Positions 24,432 to 32,195 of a DNA stretch of 64,000 bases are shown in pieces. Positions within the stretch are counted from its first letter, which is position 1, and each line of letters begins with the position of its first letter. The notes under the pieces are model-generated. The model did no database searches and was not told where the DNA came from. It was given only the letters and a program-made list of their open reading frames with translations. The DNA comes from DATFTF01 sp963825175 (GTDB lineage: Bacteria > Acidobacteriota > Thermoanaerobaculia > UBA5066 > Gp7-AA6): positions 2,666,001 through 2,730,000 of the forward strand of contig CAWGSA010000002.1 of assembly GCA_963825175.1 (NCBI GenBank). Reading direction: 5' to 3'. The position numbers and the translations under genes were made by a program.

Positions 24432-25039
24432 AGGCCCTTTACGTGACCGACCGCGAGGCCATCGGCGCGCAACGGCTCGAGGCGATCCTCTCGGCGCTGG
24501 CTGCGGCTCCCGGGCTGTCGGTCCTGATTCGCGAGCGCACGGCCTGCGATCGCGACGTACTGGCCTTGACGCGCAGGGCCCGAGAGCTCCTCGGGCCCTC
24601 GGTTCCTCTGCTCGTGCATCGGCGCTTCGACCTGGCCTTGGCCGCGGGGGCGGACGGCGTCCACCTCCCCGCCGCCGGCCTCCCGCTGCGCCGGGTGAAG
24701 GCCGCCACCCCGCGCGGGTTTCGCGTCGGCGTGTCGACGCACTCCGCGGCGCAAGCCGCGGCGGCGATCGAGGACGGCGCCGACGTCGTGATCCTCGGGC
24801 CGGTCTTCGACACGCCGTCCAAGCGCCCGTTCGGGGACCCGATCGGAACAGCCGAGCTCGAGAGGATCCCGGACCGTTCCACCCGCCCGGCGCAGGTCTA
24901 CGCCATCGGAGGCGTGGACGCCGCGACGCTCCCGCGGTTGCACGCCCTGGGCGACCGGATCGACGGGGTCGCCGCCATTCGCTTCTTCCAGGACGCGGCC
25001 GACCCGCGGGAGTCCCTGGCCAGGGTGACCGCGCCGTGA
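24428..25039 (+). CDS. thiamine phosphate synthase / TenI-like protein
   Basis: 203 residues. TIM-barrel signatures of the ThiE/TenI family: VLIRERTACDRDVLALTRRA near the pyrophosphate site, DGVHLPAAGLPL, GVSTHSAAQA, VILGPVFDTPSKRP, YAIGGVDAATL and IDGVAAIRFF. True ThiE joins the pyrimidine and thiazole phosphates; TenI homologues aromatise the thiazole. The usual ThiE QLR.K motif is replaced by IRERT, so I do not assign thiE outright. No other thiamine genes or TPP riboswitch are adjacent. Overlaps its neighbours by ATGA and GTGA. Confidence 0.78.
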   Translation: MKALYVTDREAIGAQRLEAILSALAAAPGLSVLIRERTACDRDVLALTRRARELLGPSVPLLVHRRFDLALAAGADGVHLPAAGLPLRRVKAATPRGFRVGVSTHSAAQAAAAIEDGADVVILGPVFDTPSKRPFGDPIGTAELERIPDRSTRPAQVYAIGGVDAATLPRLHALGDRIDGVAAIRFFQDAADPRESLARVTAP

Positions 25040-26469
25040 AGCCTGCCGACAAGGGCTTCCCCCTGATGATGCGGAGGCTGACCCCGGCGGCGACGATCCT
25101 CGCGCTGGTCGTCGGATCGGTATGGCTGTTGCGCCTTTCCGGGATCTCCACGACGGAGCACGGCCGGGACTACGGAACGCTGGCCACCTGGATCTCGGTC
25201 GCCCTCGTGCTCACTCGGCTCCTGGACTACTTCCTCTTCGATGTCGCGCTGCGGCTGCGCTCGCACGTCGCCGCCCCCGCGCTCTTGCGCCAGATCGTCG
25301 GCCTGGTGGTGTTCGGCGTCTGCGTGGTGATCGTCTTCAAGATCTTCCTGCCGGGATTCGAGGTGGGGGGCCTCCTGGTCAGCTCGGCCATCCTCACCGC
25401 GGTCATCGGTCTGGCGCTCCAGGACACGCTCGGCAATCTCTTCGCCGGTCTGGCGCTCCATCTGGAAAAGACCGTGCAGGTGGGAGATCTCATCCGCTCC
25501 GGAGAGACCTTCGGCGTGGTCGAAGAGATCTCGTGGCGCACGATCAAGCTCCACACGACCGAAGGCAACGCGCTGCTGATTCCCAACAGCGTCGCCGGCC
25601 GGGAGCGGCTGGAGATCTTTCCCCGAACCGGTCGACCCATCGCCCGATTCGTCCGCATCGGCCTGGAATACCAGGCGTCGCCGGTCACGGCGCGCGAGAC
25701 CCTGGAGAATGCGTTGCGCGGTTTGCCCGGAGTCGTGACTCATCCGCGGCCCGTCGCGTACGTCCGGTCGTTCGAGCCGTACGCGGTCCAGTACGAGCTG
25801 CGCTACTGGCTCCAGGACTACGCCCTGTACCTCGAGATCGACTCCGCCGTGCGCGAGAGGGTCTGGTTCGCTTTGCACCGCGCCGGCATCCAGATCCCGT
25901 ACCCCACCGCGGTGCAGCACCAGTACATGGCGGGCCCTCTCTCGGGCCCCGAGCGCCACGCGTCGATCGAGGACGTGCTCGCCCGCGTGGATCTCTTCGC
26001 GCCCCTGTCGGCCGGCGAGCTCGACGGACTCGCCTCCGGAGCCCGCGAGCGCCGCTACGCCCCGGGCGAGCTCATCGTGCGCGAGGGCGACGAGACGTCC
26101 TCGATGTTCGTGGTGGAGCGCGGCCGCGCCGCGGTTTCCATCCACGGAGCGGCCGGCGACACGCGTACGTTAGCGACTCTCGAGCCCGGGGCGGCGTTCG
26201 GCGAGATCAGCCTTCTGACCGGAGAGCGCCGCACGGCCACGGTCCGCGCGGTCACCGAGGTCCTGGCTCTGGAGATCGGCAAGGACACTCTGGGTCCGAT
26301 CGTCGAAAGCAACCCCACGCTGTGCGAAGCGTTCGACGCGGTCATCGCCGAGCGCCGCCGCGGCGTGTCGGAGCTCTTCGACGCCTCGCGCCAGGAGCTG
26401 GACCGGATCGAAGACCTGCCGCTGCCGGGCCGCATCGCCCGCTTCTTCGGCCTGAAGATCCGCGCGTGA
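25036..26469 (+). CDS. MscS-type channel with C-terminal cyclic nucleotide-binding domain
   Basis: 477 residues. Membrane helices at about 17-33, 47-67 and 86-104, then the MscS pore helix and beta domain at 110-190 (IGLALQDTLGNLFAGLAL, VGDLIRSG, GVVEEISWRTIKL, LLIPNSV). Residues about 315-440 are a CAP_ED domain (DVLARVDLFAPLSAGELDGL, IVREGDETSSMFVVERGRA) with cassette AFGEISLLTGERRTATV retaining the conserved Glu and Arg. This is the architecture called bCNG in the MscS superfamily. It probably sits in the inner membrane, gated by or coupled to cNMP binding, although many bCNG members have lost mechanosensitivity. Start GTG overlaps the upstream stop (GTGA). Confidence 0.9.
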   Translation: MKPADKGFPLMMRRLTPAATILALVVGSVWLLRLSGISTTEHGRDYGTLATWISVALVLTRLLDYFLFDVALRLRSHVAAPALLRQIVGLVVFGVCVVIVFKIFLPGFEVGGLLVSSAILTAVIGLALQDTLGNLFAGLALHLEKTVQVGDLIRSGETFGVVEEISWRTIKLHTTEGNALLIPNSVAGRERLEIFPRTGRPIARFVRIGLEYQASPVTARETLENALRGLPGVVTHPRPVAYVRSFEPYAVQYELRYWLQDYALYLEIDSAVRERVWFALHRAGIQIPYPTAVQHQYMAGPLSGPERHASIEDVLARVDLFAPLSAGELDGLASGARERRYAPGELIVREGDETSSMFVVERGRAAVSIHGAAGDTRTLATLEPGAAFGEISLLTGERRTATVRAVTEVLALEIGKDTLGPIVESNPTLCEAFDAVIAERRRGVSELFDASRQELDRIEDLPLPGRIARFFGLKIRA

Positions 26470-26849
26470 ACGTGCTCTTGGGGCTCGATTTGACGCCGGT
26501 GCCGCGCGTCGCGGGCCTGCTCGACCGGTGGGGAGAGCGGTTCCTGATGCGCGTCTTCTCCGTCGGGGAGTTGAACCGCGGGCGCCGCCACCCGCGCGCC
26601 TTCGCCGAGCACGTGGCCGGCCGCTTCGCGGCCAAGGAGGCGGCGATGAAGGCCCTGGGCACGGGGTGGAGGGGCATCTCGTTTCGCGAGATCTCGATCC
26701 GGCGCGATCCCCGCGGCAAGCCGAAACTGGAATTTCACGGCCGCGCTCTCGAGCGGGCCCGGTCCCTGCGTGTCCGCTTTGCGGAAGTGACCATCACGCA
26801 CACCGCCGACCTGGCCGCGGCCTGCGTGGCGCTGGTGACGGAGGACTGA
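26466..26849 (+). CDS. acpS: holo-[acyl-carrier-protein] synthase
   Basis: 127 residues from GTG 26466, overlapping the channel stop. LGLDLTPVPRV at 5-15 contains the Mg-binding Asp (8), and GRFAAKEAAMKALG contains the second acidic ligand and basic residues for CoA. HTADLAAACVALV ends the fold. It transfers phosphopantetheine to ACP. Normal AcpS length. Last gene before a short heptad-repeat gap that precedes ileS. Confidence 0.93.
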   Translation: MNVLLGLDLTPVPRVAGLLDRWGERFLMRVFSVGELNRGRRHPRAFAEHVAGRFAAKEAAMKALGTGWRGISFREISIRRDPRGKPKLEFHGRALERARSLRVRFAEVTITHTADLAAACVALVTED

Positions 26850-26853
26850 GGAC

Positions 26854-26902
26854 GTGAGGCTTGAGGCGTGAAGCGGAAGGCGCAAGGGCGGGAAGCAAGA
26901 GG
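26854..26902. repeat. period-7 repeat between acpS and ileS
   Basis: Seven consecutive heptads fill almost the whole gap: GTGAGGC TTGAGGC GTGAAGC GGAAGGC GCAAGGG CGGGAAG CAAGAGG. The consensus differs from the trp heptads, but the period is the same. Confidence 0.7.
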
Positions 26903-26916
26903 TTAGACTCTCGCCG

Positions 26917-29811
26917 ATGGCCGACAAGGACTACAAGGCAACACTGAACCTCCCCCGGACCGACTTCCCCATGAAGGCGGATCTGCCCCGACGCGAGCCG
27001 GACCAGCTGGCGGAGTGGACGCGCATGGGGCTGGAGGAGAAGGTCCGCAAGGCGGCCTCCGGACGGCCGCTCTTCATTCTCCACGACGGACCCCCGTACG
27101 CCAACGGCCACATCCACACCGGCCACGTCATGGACAAGGTCTTGAAGGACTTCGTCGTGCGCAGCCGCGCCATGGCCGGATTCGACGCGCCCTACGTGCC
27201 CGGCTGGGACTGCCACGGCCTGCCGATCGAGCAGCAGGTGGACAAGAAGCTCGGGTCCAGGAAGCGGGAGATGGACACCGCGGCGATCCGCCGGGCGTGC
27301 CGCGAGTACGCGCAGAGCTTCATCGACATCCAACGCGCGGAATTCCGCCGCCTGGGCGTGGGAGGCCTGTGGGACCGCCCGTACGCCACGATGAGTCTGT
27401 CGTACGAAGCCGAGATCGCGCGCGCGTTCGGGGAGTTCTACAAGAAGGAACTTGTATTTCGCGACCTGAAATCCGTGCGGTGGTGCTTCACCGATCAGAC
27501 CGCGCTGGCCGAGGCCGAGCTCGAGTACGGAGAGCGGGAAGACCCCGCGATCATGGTCCGATTCCCGGTCCAGGACTCGCCCGGCGTCCCGGCGGGAAAG
27601 ACCTTTCTGGTCATCTGGACGACCACTCCGTGGACGATCCCCGCCAACGTGGCCGTCGCCGTCCACCCCGACGAAACCTATTCGGTGATCGAAGCCGAAG
27701 ATGGAAATACGTACGTCGTCGCCGAGCAGCTGGCAGAGAGCGTGGCGCGCGTGGCGGGATGGAAGAGCTGGAACCGCGTCCGCCGGGTCAAGGGGGCCGA
27801 GCTCGTCGGCTGGACGTACCGCCACCCCCTCCCGCCCGAGATGCGGGGCGAGCTCACGGCCGAGGAAGCGGCCCGCTCCTTCCGCATCGTGGCCGGCGAC
27901 TACGTCACGATGGACGCCGGCACCGGCCTCGTCCACACGGCGCCGGGCCATGGCGAGGACGACTTCCAGACCGGCAAGCGCGAAAACTTGCCGATTCTCT
28001 CGCCGGTGGACGAAGGCGGGCGGTTCACGACCGCCCGCAAATACGCCGGCAAGAAGGTGTTGGACGCCAACGCCGAGATCGTGGAGGACCTGCGCGCGGC
28101 GGGCGCGCTGCTCCACGTGGACCCGAAGTTCCGCCACGAATACCCGCATTGCTGGCGGTGCAAGAAGCCGGTCATCTTCCGAGCGACGGTTCAGTGGTTC
28201 ATCCGGTTGGACGATCCCACCACCAACGTGCGCGAACGGGCGCTCGAGGCCATCCGCACGGTGCGATGGGTGCCGGAGTGGGGACAAGCCCGGATCGCGG
28301 GCATGGTCGAGAACCGGCGCGAGTGGGTGATCTCGCGGCAGCGCCGGTGGGGGTCGCCGATCACCCTCCTGTACGCGCGCAGGGATGGCGAGCGGCAGGA
28401 GGTCTACCCCTGGGCCGGCGACCGCGCCGAGCAGGACAGGTTCTTCCAGCACGTGGCGGCGATCTTTTCGCGGGAAGGGGGAGACGCCTGGTACGCCCGA
28501 CCCGCGGAGGACTTCCTGCCGTCCGGCGCGAACCGCAGAGGGTACGCCGAGTTCGAGAAGGAGACGGACATCCTGGACGTCTGGTTCGACTCCGGTGTCT
28601 CCCACGCCGCGGTCCTGCGCTCGGGAGAATGGCCCGAGCTCCGAAGGCCGGAGGGAGAGATTCCCGCCGACATGTACAGCGAAGGGCACGATCAGTTCCG
28701 GGGCTGGTTCCAGTCGTCCCTGTTGACTTCGGTCGCCCTGTACGGAGCGGCGCCGTACCGGGAGGTCATCACCCACGGCTTCATCGTCGACGCGTCGGGA
28801 CGCAAGCTTTCCAAGTCGCTCGGCAACGACATCGATCCCCAGGATCTGATCCGCAAGTACGGAGCGGACCTGCTGCGGCTCTGGGTGTCTTCGCTCGACT
28901 ATCACGACGACCCGGCCATGTCCGACGAGGTCCTGGCCCGGTGCTCGGAGGCCTACCGCAAGATCCGCAACACGGCCCGCTACCTGATCAGCAACCTTTA
29001 CGACTTCGATCCGGCCCGGGACGCCGTCCCGTTGCAGGACCTGCATCCCCTCGACCGTTGGGCGCTCACCCAGGCCCGCGTCGCGGTCGACCGGATGCGC
29101 GGCGCGTACAGCAGGTACGAGTTCCATGTCGTCTACCACACGCTGGTAGGCCTTTGCGCGACGATTCTTTCGGCCTTCTACCTCGATATCGTCAAGGACC
29201 GGCTGTACGCGTCGGCCCCCGAATGGCGGGCCCGGAGATCGGTCCAGACCGCTCTCCATGCCATAGCGCGGGCGGTGGCCACCCTGTCGGCGCCTGTCCT
29301 GCCCTTTACGGCCGAAGAAATCTGGAAGGCCATCCCGGGAGAGAAGGAAGAATCGGTCCATCTGGCGCGTTTCGAGACCCTGAACGACGTCCCGGCGGAA
29401 TTACCAGCGCAGGAAGCCTGGGACAGGTTGACCCGGTTGCGCGAAGAGGTGGCGGTGATCCTGGAAGAAGCCCGGCGGCGCAAGGAGATCGGAAGCTCGC
29501 TCGAGGGCGCGGTGGCCCTGACCGCCAACGACGATCTGGAGCGGGATCGCGCCGCCACCGGGACGGGCGAGGCCGGCCTGGCCGACCTCTTCATCGTCTC
29601 CGCCGCGACGCAGGAAGCCGCGACGTCGGGAGACGGCTGGCGCGACGCCGCGGCGTACCCCCATCTCAAGATCCGATTCCTCAAGGCGCGGGGGAGGCGG
29701 TGCGACCGGTGCTGGAAGGTCACTCCGGAGGCGGATTCCGACGGTCTGTGCGACCGGTGTCGGCAGGCGCTCGCGGAGATCCCGCCCCCGGCGGAGGGCT
29801 TGACGGCATGA
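26917..29811 (+). CDS. ileS: isoleucyl-tRNA synthetase
   Basis: 964 residues, the usual bacterial IleRS size. N-terminal segment KATLNLPRTDFPMKADL; class I motif HIHTGH (65-70); CP1 editing domain at about 200-400 (WTTTPWTIPANVAVAV, MDAGTGLVHTAPGHGEDD); KLSKS at 630-634; anticodon domain; and a C-terminal zinc finger with CDRC and CDRC pairs near residues 930-955. A -10-like TAGACT (26904-26909) lies 7 nt before the ATG and no Shine-Dalgarno is visible, so a leaderless start is possible. It overlaps lspA by ATGA, the common ileS-lspA linkage. Confidence 0.98.
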   Translation: MADKDYKATLNLPRTDFPMKADLPRREPDQLAEWTRMGLEEKVRKAASGRPLFILHDGPPYANGHIHTGHVMDKVLKDFVVRSRAMAGFDAPYVPGWDCHGLPIEQQVDKKLGSRKREMDTAAIRRACREYAQSFIDIQRAEFRRLGVGGLWDRPYATMSLSYEAEIARAFGEFYKKELVFRDLKSVRWCFTDQTALAEAELEYGEREDPAIMVRFPVQDSPGVPAGKTFLVIWTTTPWTIPANVAVAVHPDETYSVIEAEDGNTYVVAEQLAESVARVAGWKSWNRVRRVKGAELVGWTYRHPLPPEMRGELTAEEAARSFRIVAGDYVTMDAGTGLVHTAPGHGEDDFQTGKRENLPILSPVDEGGRFTTARKYAGKKVLDANAEIVEDLRAAGALLHVDPKFRHEYPHCWRCKKPVIFRATVQWFIRLDDPTTNVRERALEAIRTVRWVPEWGQARIAGMVENRREWVISRQRRWGSPITLLYARRDGERQEVYPWAGDRAEQDRFFQHVAAIFSREGGDAWYARPAEDFLPSGANRRGYAEFEKETDILDVWFDSGVSHAAVLRSGEWPELRRPEGEIPADMYSEGHDQFRGWFQSSLLTSVALYGAAPYREVITHGFIVDASGRKLSKSLGNDIDPQDLIRKYGADLLRLWVSSLDYHDDPAMSDEVLARCSEAYRKIRNTARYLISNLYDFDPARDAVPLQDLHPLDRWALTQARVAVDRMRGAYSRYEFHVVYHTLVGLCATILSAFYLDIVKDRLYASAPEWRARRSVQTALHAIARAVATLSAPVLPFTAEEIWKAIPGEKEESVHLARFETLNDVPAELPAQEAWDRLTRLREEVAVILEEARRRKEIGSSLEGAVALTANDDLERDRAATGTGEAGLADLFIVSAATQEAATSGDGWRDAAAYPHLKIRFLKARGRRCDRCWKVTPEADSDGLCDRCRQALAEIPPPAEGLTA

Positions 29812-30341
29812 CGACGAGGCGCGGCGTGAAGGAGAGCACGCTCTACCGGGGGGCCTACCTCCTTCTCTCGCTCACGATTCTCCTGATCGATCAATGGACG
29901 AAGGGGCTCATCACCCGCAGCTTCGACGTCCACCAGTCCCGCCCGATCATCGACGGGCTCTTCGACATCACCTACGTGCGCAACAGCGGTGCCGCTTTCG
30001 GGCTCTTCGCGTCGGTGGACTCGTCGGTCAAGGCGATCCTTTTGAACTCCGTGGCCGTTCTGGTCTTCATCGTGGTCTCGGCCTATGCCCTGCGTTCGTC
30101 GCACAAGAGCGTGCGCCTGCAGATCGGATTCGCCCTGATCCTGGGCGGAGCCGTCGGGAACCTCCTGGACCGCGTGCGCTTCGGCTACGTGGTCGACTTC
30201 CTCGACTTCTTCGTGTCGGGACACCACTGGCCCGCCTTCAACGTCGCCGATTCTGCGATCTGCGTCGGCGTGGGATTGCTCTTCCTGGACATGCTGCGCA
30301 ACGACGAAGTCCGAACCGCGACGCCCGCGCGCCCGGTCTAG
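29808..30341 (+). CDS. lspA: lipoprotein signal peptidase (signal peptidase II)
   Basis: 177 residues, four membrane helices. Motifs: LLIDQWTKG near the N-terminus, RNSGAAFGLF, LGGAVGNLLDRV with the first catalytic Asp, VVDFLDFF, and FNVADSAICVGV with the second Asp. It cleaves prolipoprotein signal peptides after Lgt has lipidated the Cys. lgt follows 12 bp downstream, so both maturation steps are encoded together. Several secreted proteins in the window, including the TPR lipoprotein at 50053, are potential substrates. Confidence 0.97.
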   Translation: MTTRRGVKESTLYRGAYLLLSLTILLIDQWTKGLITRSFDVHQSRPIIDGLFDITYVRNSGAAFGLFASVDSSVKAILLNSVAVLVFIVVSAYALRSSHKSVRLQIGFALILGGAVGNLLDRVRFGYVVDFLDFFVSGHHWPAFNVADSAICVGVGLLFLDMLRNDEVRTATPARPV

Positions 30342-30353
30342 GCCTCTTCCTCC

Positions 30354-31142
30354 ATGTTCCCGCGCCTCATCCACATCGGCTCCTTCTACCTGCCGACCTA
30401 CGGCGTGATGCTGGCCATCGCCTACCTGACGGCGATCTGGCTCCTGCGCCGCAAGGCCATCGCCGAGGGACTGCCGGAGCAGAGGGTGCTCGACCTGTCT
30501 CTCTACATCCTGGCCTCGGCCATCCTCGGAGCCAAGTTGCTGCTCGTCATCGTCGAGTGGAAGCACTACACCACGCAGCCCAAGGATCTGATCGAGGTCC
30601 TGCGGTCCGGGGGCGTCTTCTACGGCGGGTTCATCTGCGCCACGGTCGTGGGCATCTGGTACATGCGCAAACACCGCCTTCCCGCCTGGAAGATCGCCGA
30701 CATGGGAGCGCCGTCGATCGCTCTGGGCGAGGCCATCGGCCGGCTGGGCTGTCTGGCCGCCGGGTGCTGCTACGGCAAGGAGTGCTCTGCGCCGTGGGCG
30801 GTCACGTTCCACGACCCCTTCGCCCACGACAATGTCGGGACGCCGTTGAACGTGCCGCTGCACCCGACGCAGATCTACCTGTCGGTGAACGCCCTGGTGA
30901 TTTTCCTCGTGCTCCAGTGGGCGTACCGTCGCAAGACCTTCGACGGCGAGGTGTTCTGGCTCTACGTGCTCCTCTACTCGATCACCCGCGGGATCATCGA
31001 GATCTGGCGTGGAGACATCGTGCGCGGGTTCGTGATCCCGGGGATCCTCTCCACCTCGCAGTTCATCGGCGTGCTCGCGGCGCTGTTTTCGGCCTCGATG
31101 CTCCTGATTCTTTCTCGCAGGAATCGGGCGGTCGAGGAGTAA
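30354..31142 (+). CDS. lgt: prolipoprotein diacylglyceryl transferase
   Basis: 262 residues with multiple membrane spans. The Lgt signature GRLGCLAAGCCYGK and the HPTQIYLS motif near residue 175 are clear, as is FYLPTYGVMLAIAY at the start. It transfers diacylglycerol from phosphatidylglycerol to the lipobox Cys. Substrate lipid could come from the PgsA encoded at 49459. Confidence 0.96.
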   Translation: MFPRLIHIGSFYLPTYGVMLAIAYLTAIWLLRRKAIAEGLPEQRVLDLSLYILASAILGAKLLLVIVEWKHYTTQPKDLIEVLRSGGVFYGGFICATVVGIWYMRKHRLPAWKIADMGAPSIALGEAIGRLGCLAAGCCYGKECSAPWAVTFHDPFAHDNVGTPLNVPLHPTQIYLSVNALVIFLVLQWAYRRKTFDGEVFWLYVLLYSITRGIIEIWRGDIVRGFVIPGILSTSQFIGVLAALFSASMLLILSRRNRAVEE

Positions 31143-31209
31143 GCTGTCGCTTCCGCCCGACGGCCCCGGATCCGCCGGCGGATCGCGAGCCGCTGAGGGC
31201 GCCGATCCC

Positions 31210-32187
31210 ATGCTTCGCCGCTTCCAGGTCGGGCAGCCTTCCGCCGGAACCCGCCTCGACCTCTTTCTGGCCGCGGCGTGCTCGGACCTCTCCCGCTCGC
31301 GGATCCAGAAGCTCATCGGGGAAGGCGCCGTGCGCGTGGGCGGTGGGACTGCCAAGCGCTCTCATGTCGTGCGCGCGGGAGAAGAAGTCCTCGTCGAAGT
31401 TCCCGAGGCGCGGGCCGTCGAAATCCTGGCCGAGGAGATTCCCCTTTCCGTGCTCTACGAGGACGAGCACCTGCTCGCCATCGACAAGCCGGCTGGACTC
31501 GTGGTCCATCCCTCCCCCGGCCATGATTCCGGGACGCTGGTCAACGCGATCCTTCATCACGCGCGCGACCTCGCCGGCATCGGCGGCGAGGTTCGGCCGG
31601 GAATCGTCCATCGCCTCGATCGGGACACGTCCGGCGTCCTGCTGGTGGCCAAGACGGATCTCGCCCACGCGTCGCTGTCGCGCCAGATGAAGAAGCGGGC
31701 CATGCGAAAGGAGTACCTCGCCCTCGTCGCCGGCGTGGCAAGGGTGCGCAAGGGGGAGGTGGCGCTGCCGATCGGTCGTGACCCCCGCGATCGCAAGAAG
31801 ATGAAGGCGTTTCGCGCGTCCGACGCTCTGCCGGCGGGCGCGCGGGAAGCCCGCACGCTCTACGAGATCGAGCGTGAGTTCCCGTCTCTGGGGCTGACCC
31901 TCCTGCGCTGCCGTCTGGTGACCGGGCGCACGCACCAGATCCGCGTCCATCTCGCGGCGGCGGGGCTGCCGGTGGTCGGCGACCCGGTGTATGGACGCCC
32001 GCGCTACGACCGGATCCAGGACGCGCCGCTCGCCAAGCGTCTGGCCGGATTTCCCCGCCAGGCGCTCCACGCCGAGCGCATCGCGTTCCACCACCCGGCC
32101 ACCAACGACCCGATCGAGATCGTGGCCCCGGTCCCAGAAGACCTTCGGGACCTAATGGCCGCAGTCGAGTCTGCCCGCAACGACTGA
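31210..32187 (+). CDS. rluD: RluA-family 23S rRNA pseudouridine synthase
   Basis: 325 residues. Residues 1-70 form an S4 RNA-binding domain (AGTRLDLFLAAACSDLSRSR). The catalytic domain carries HRLDRDTSG near 134-142 with the essential Asp, plus YLALVAG, GRTHQIRVHLAAAGLPVVGD and RQALHAERIAF. Architecture and order match RluD, which modifies 23S rRNA helix 69; RluC-type specificity is not excluded. It commonly follows lspA/lgt. It runs convergently into the BNR gene with 8 bp between stops. Confidence 0.9.
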   Translation: MLRRFQVGQPSAGTRLDLFLAAACSDLSRSRIQKLIGEGAVRVGGGTAKRSHVVRAGEEVLVEVPEARAVEILAEEIPLSVLYEDEHLLAIDKPAGLVVHPSPGHDSGTLVNAILHHARDLAGIGGEVRPGIVHRLDRDTSGVLLVAKTDLAHASLSRQMKKRAMRKEYLALVAGVARVRKGEVALPIGRDPRDRKKMKAFRASDALPAGAREARTLYEIEREFPSLGLTLLRCRLVTGRTHQIRVHLAAAGLPVVGDPVYGRPRYDRIQDAPLAKRLAGFPRQALHAERIAFHHPATNDPIEIVAPVPEDLRDLMAAVESARND

Positions 32188-32195
32188 GGACTCCC

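Noticed and set aside
26794..29361. An 855-codon minus-strand frame
   Set aside because: Antisense to ileS, which has HIGH, KMSKS, editing and zinc motifs. The antisense translation shows no family sequence.
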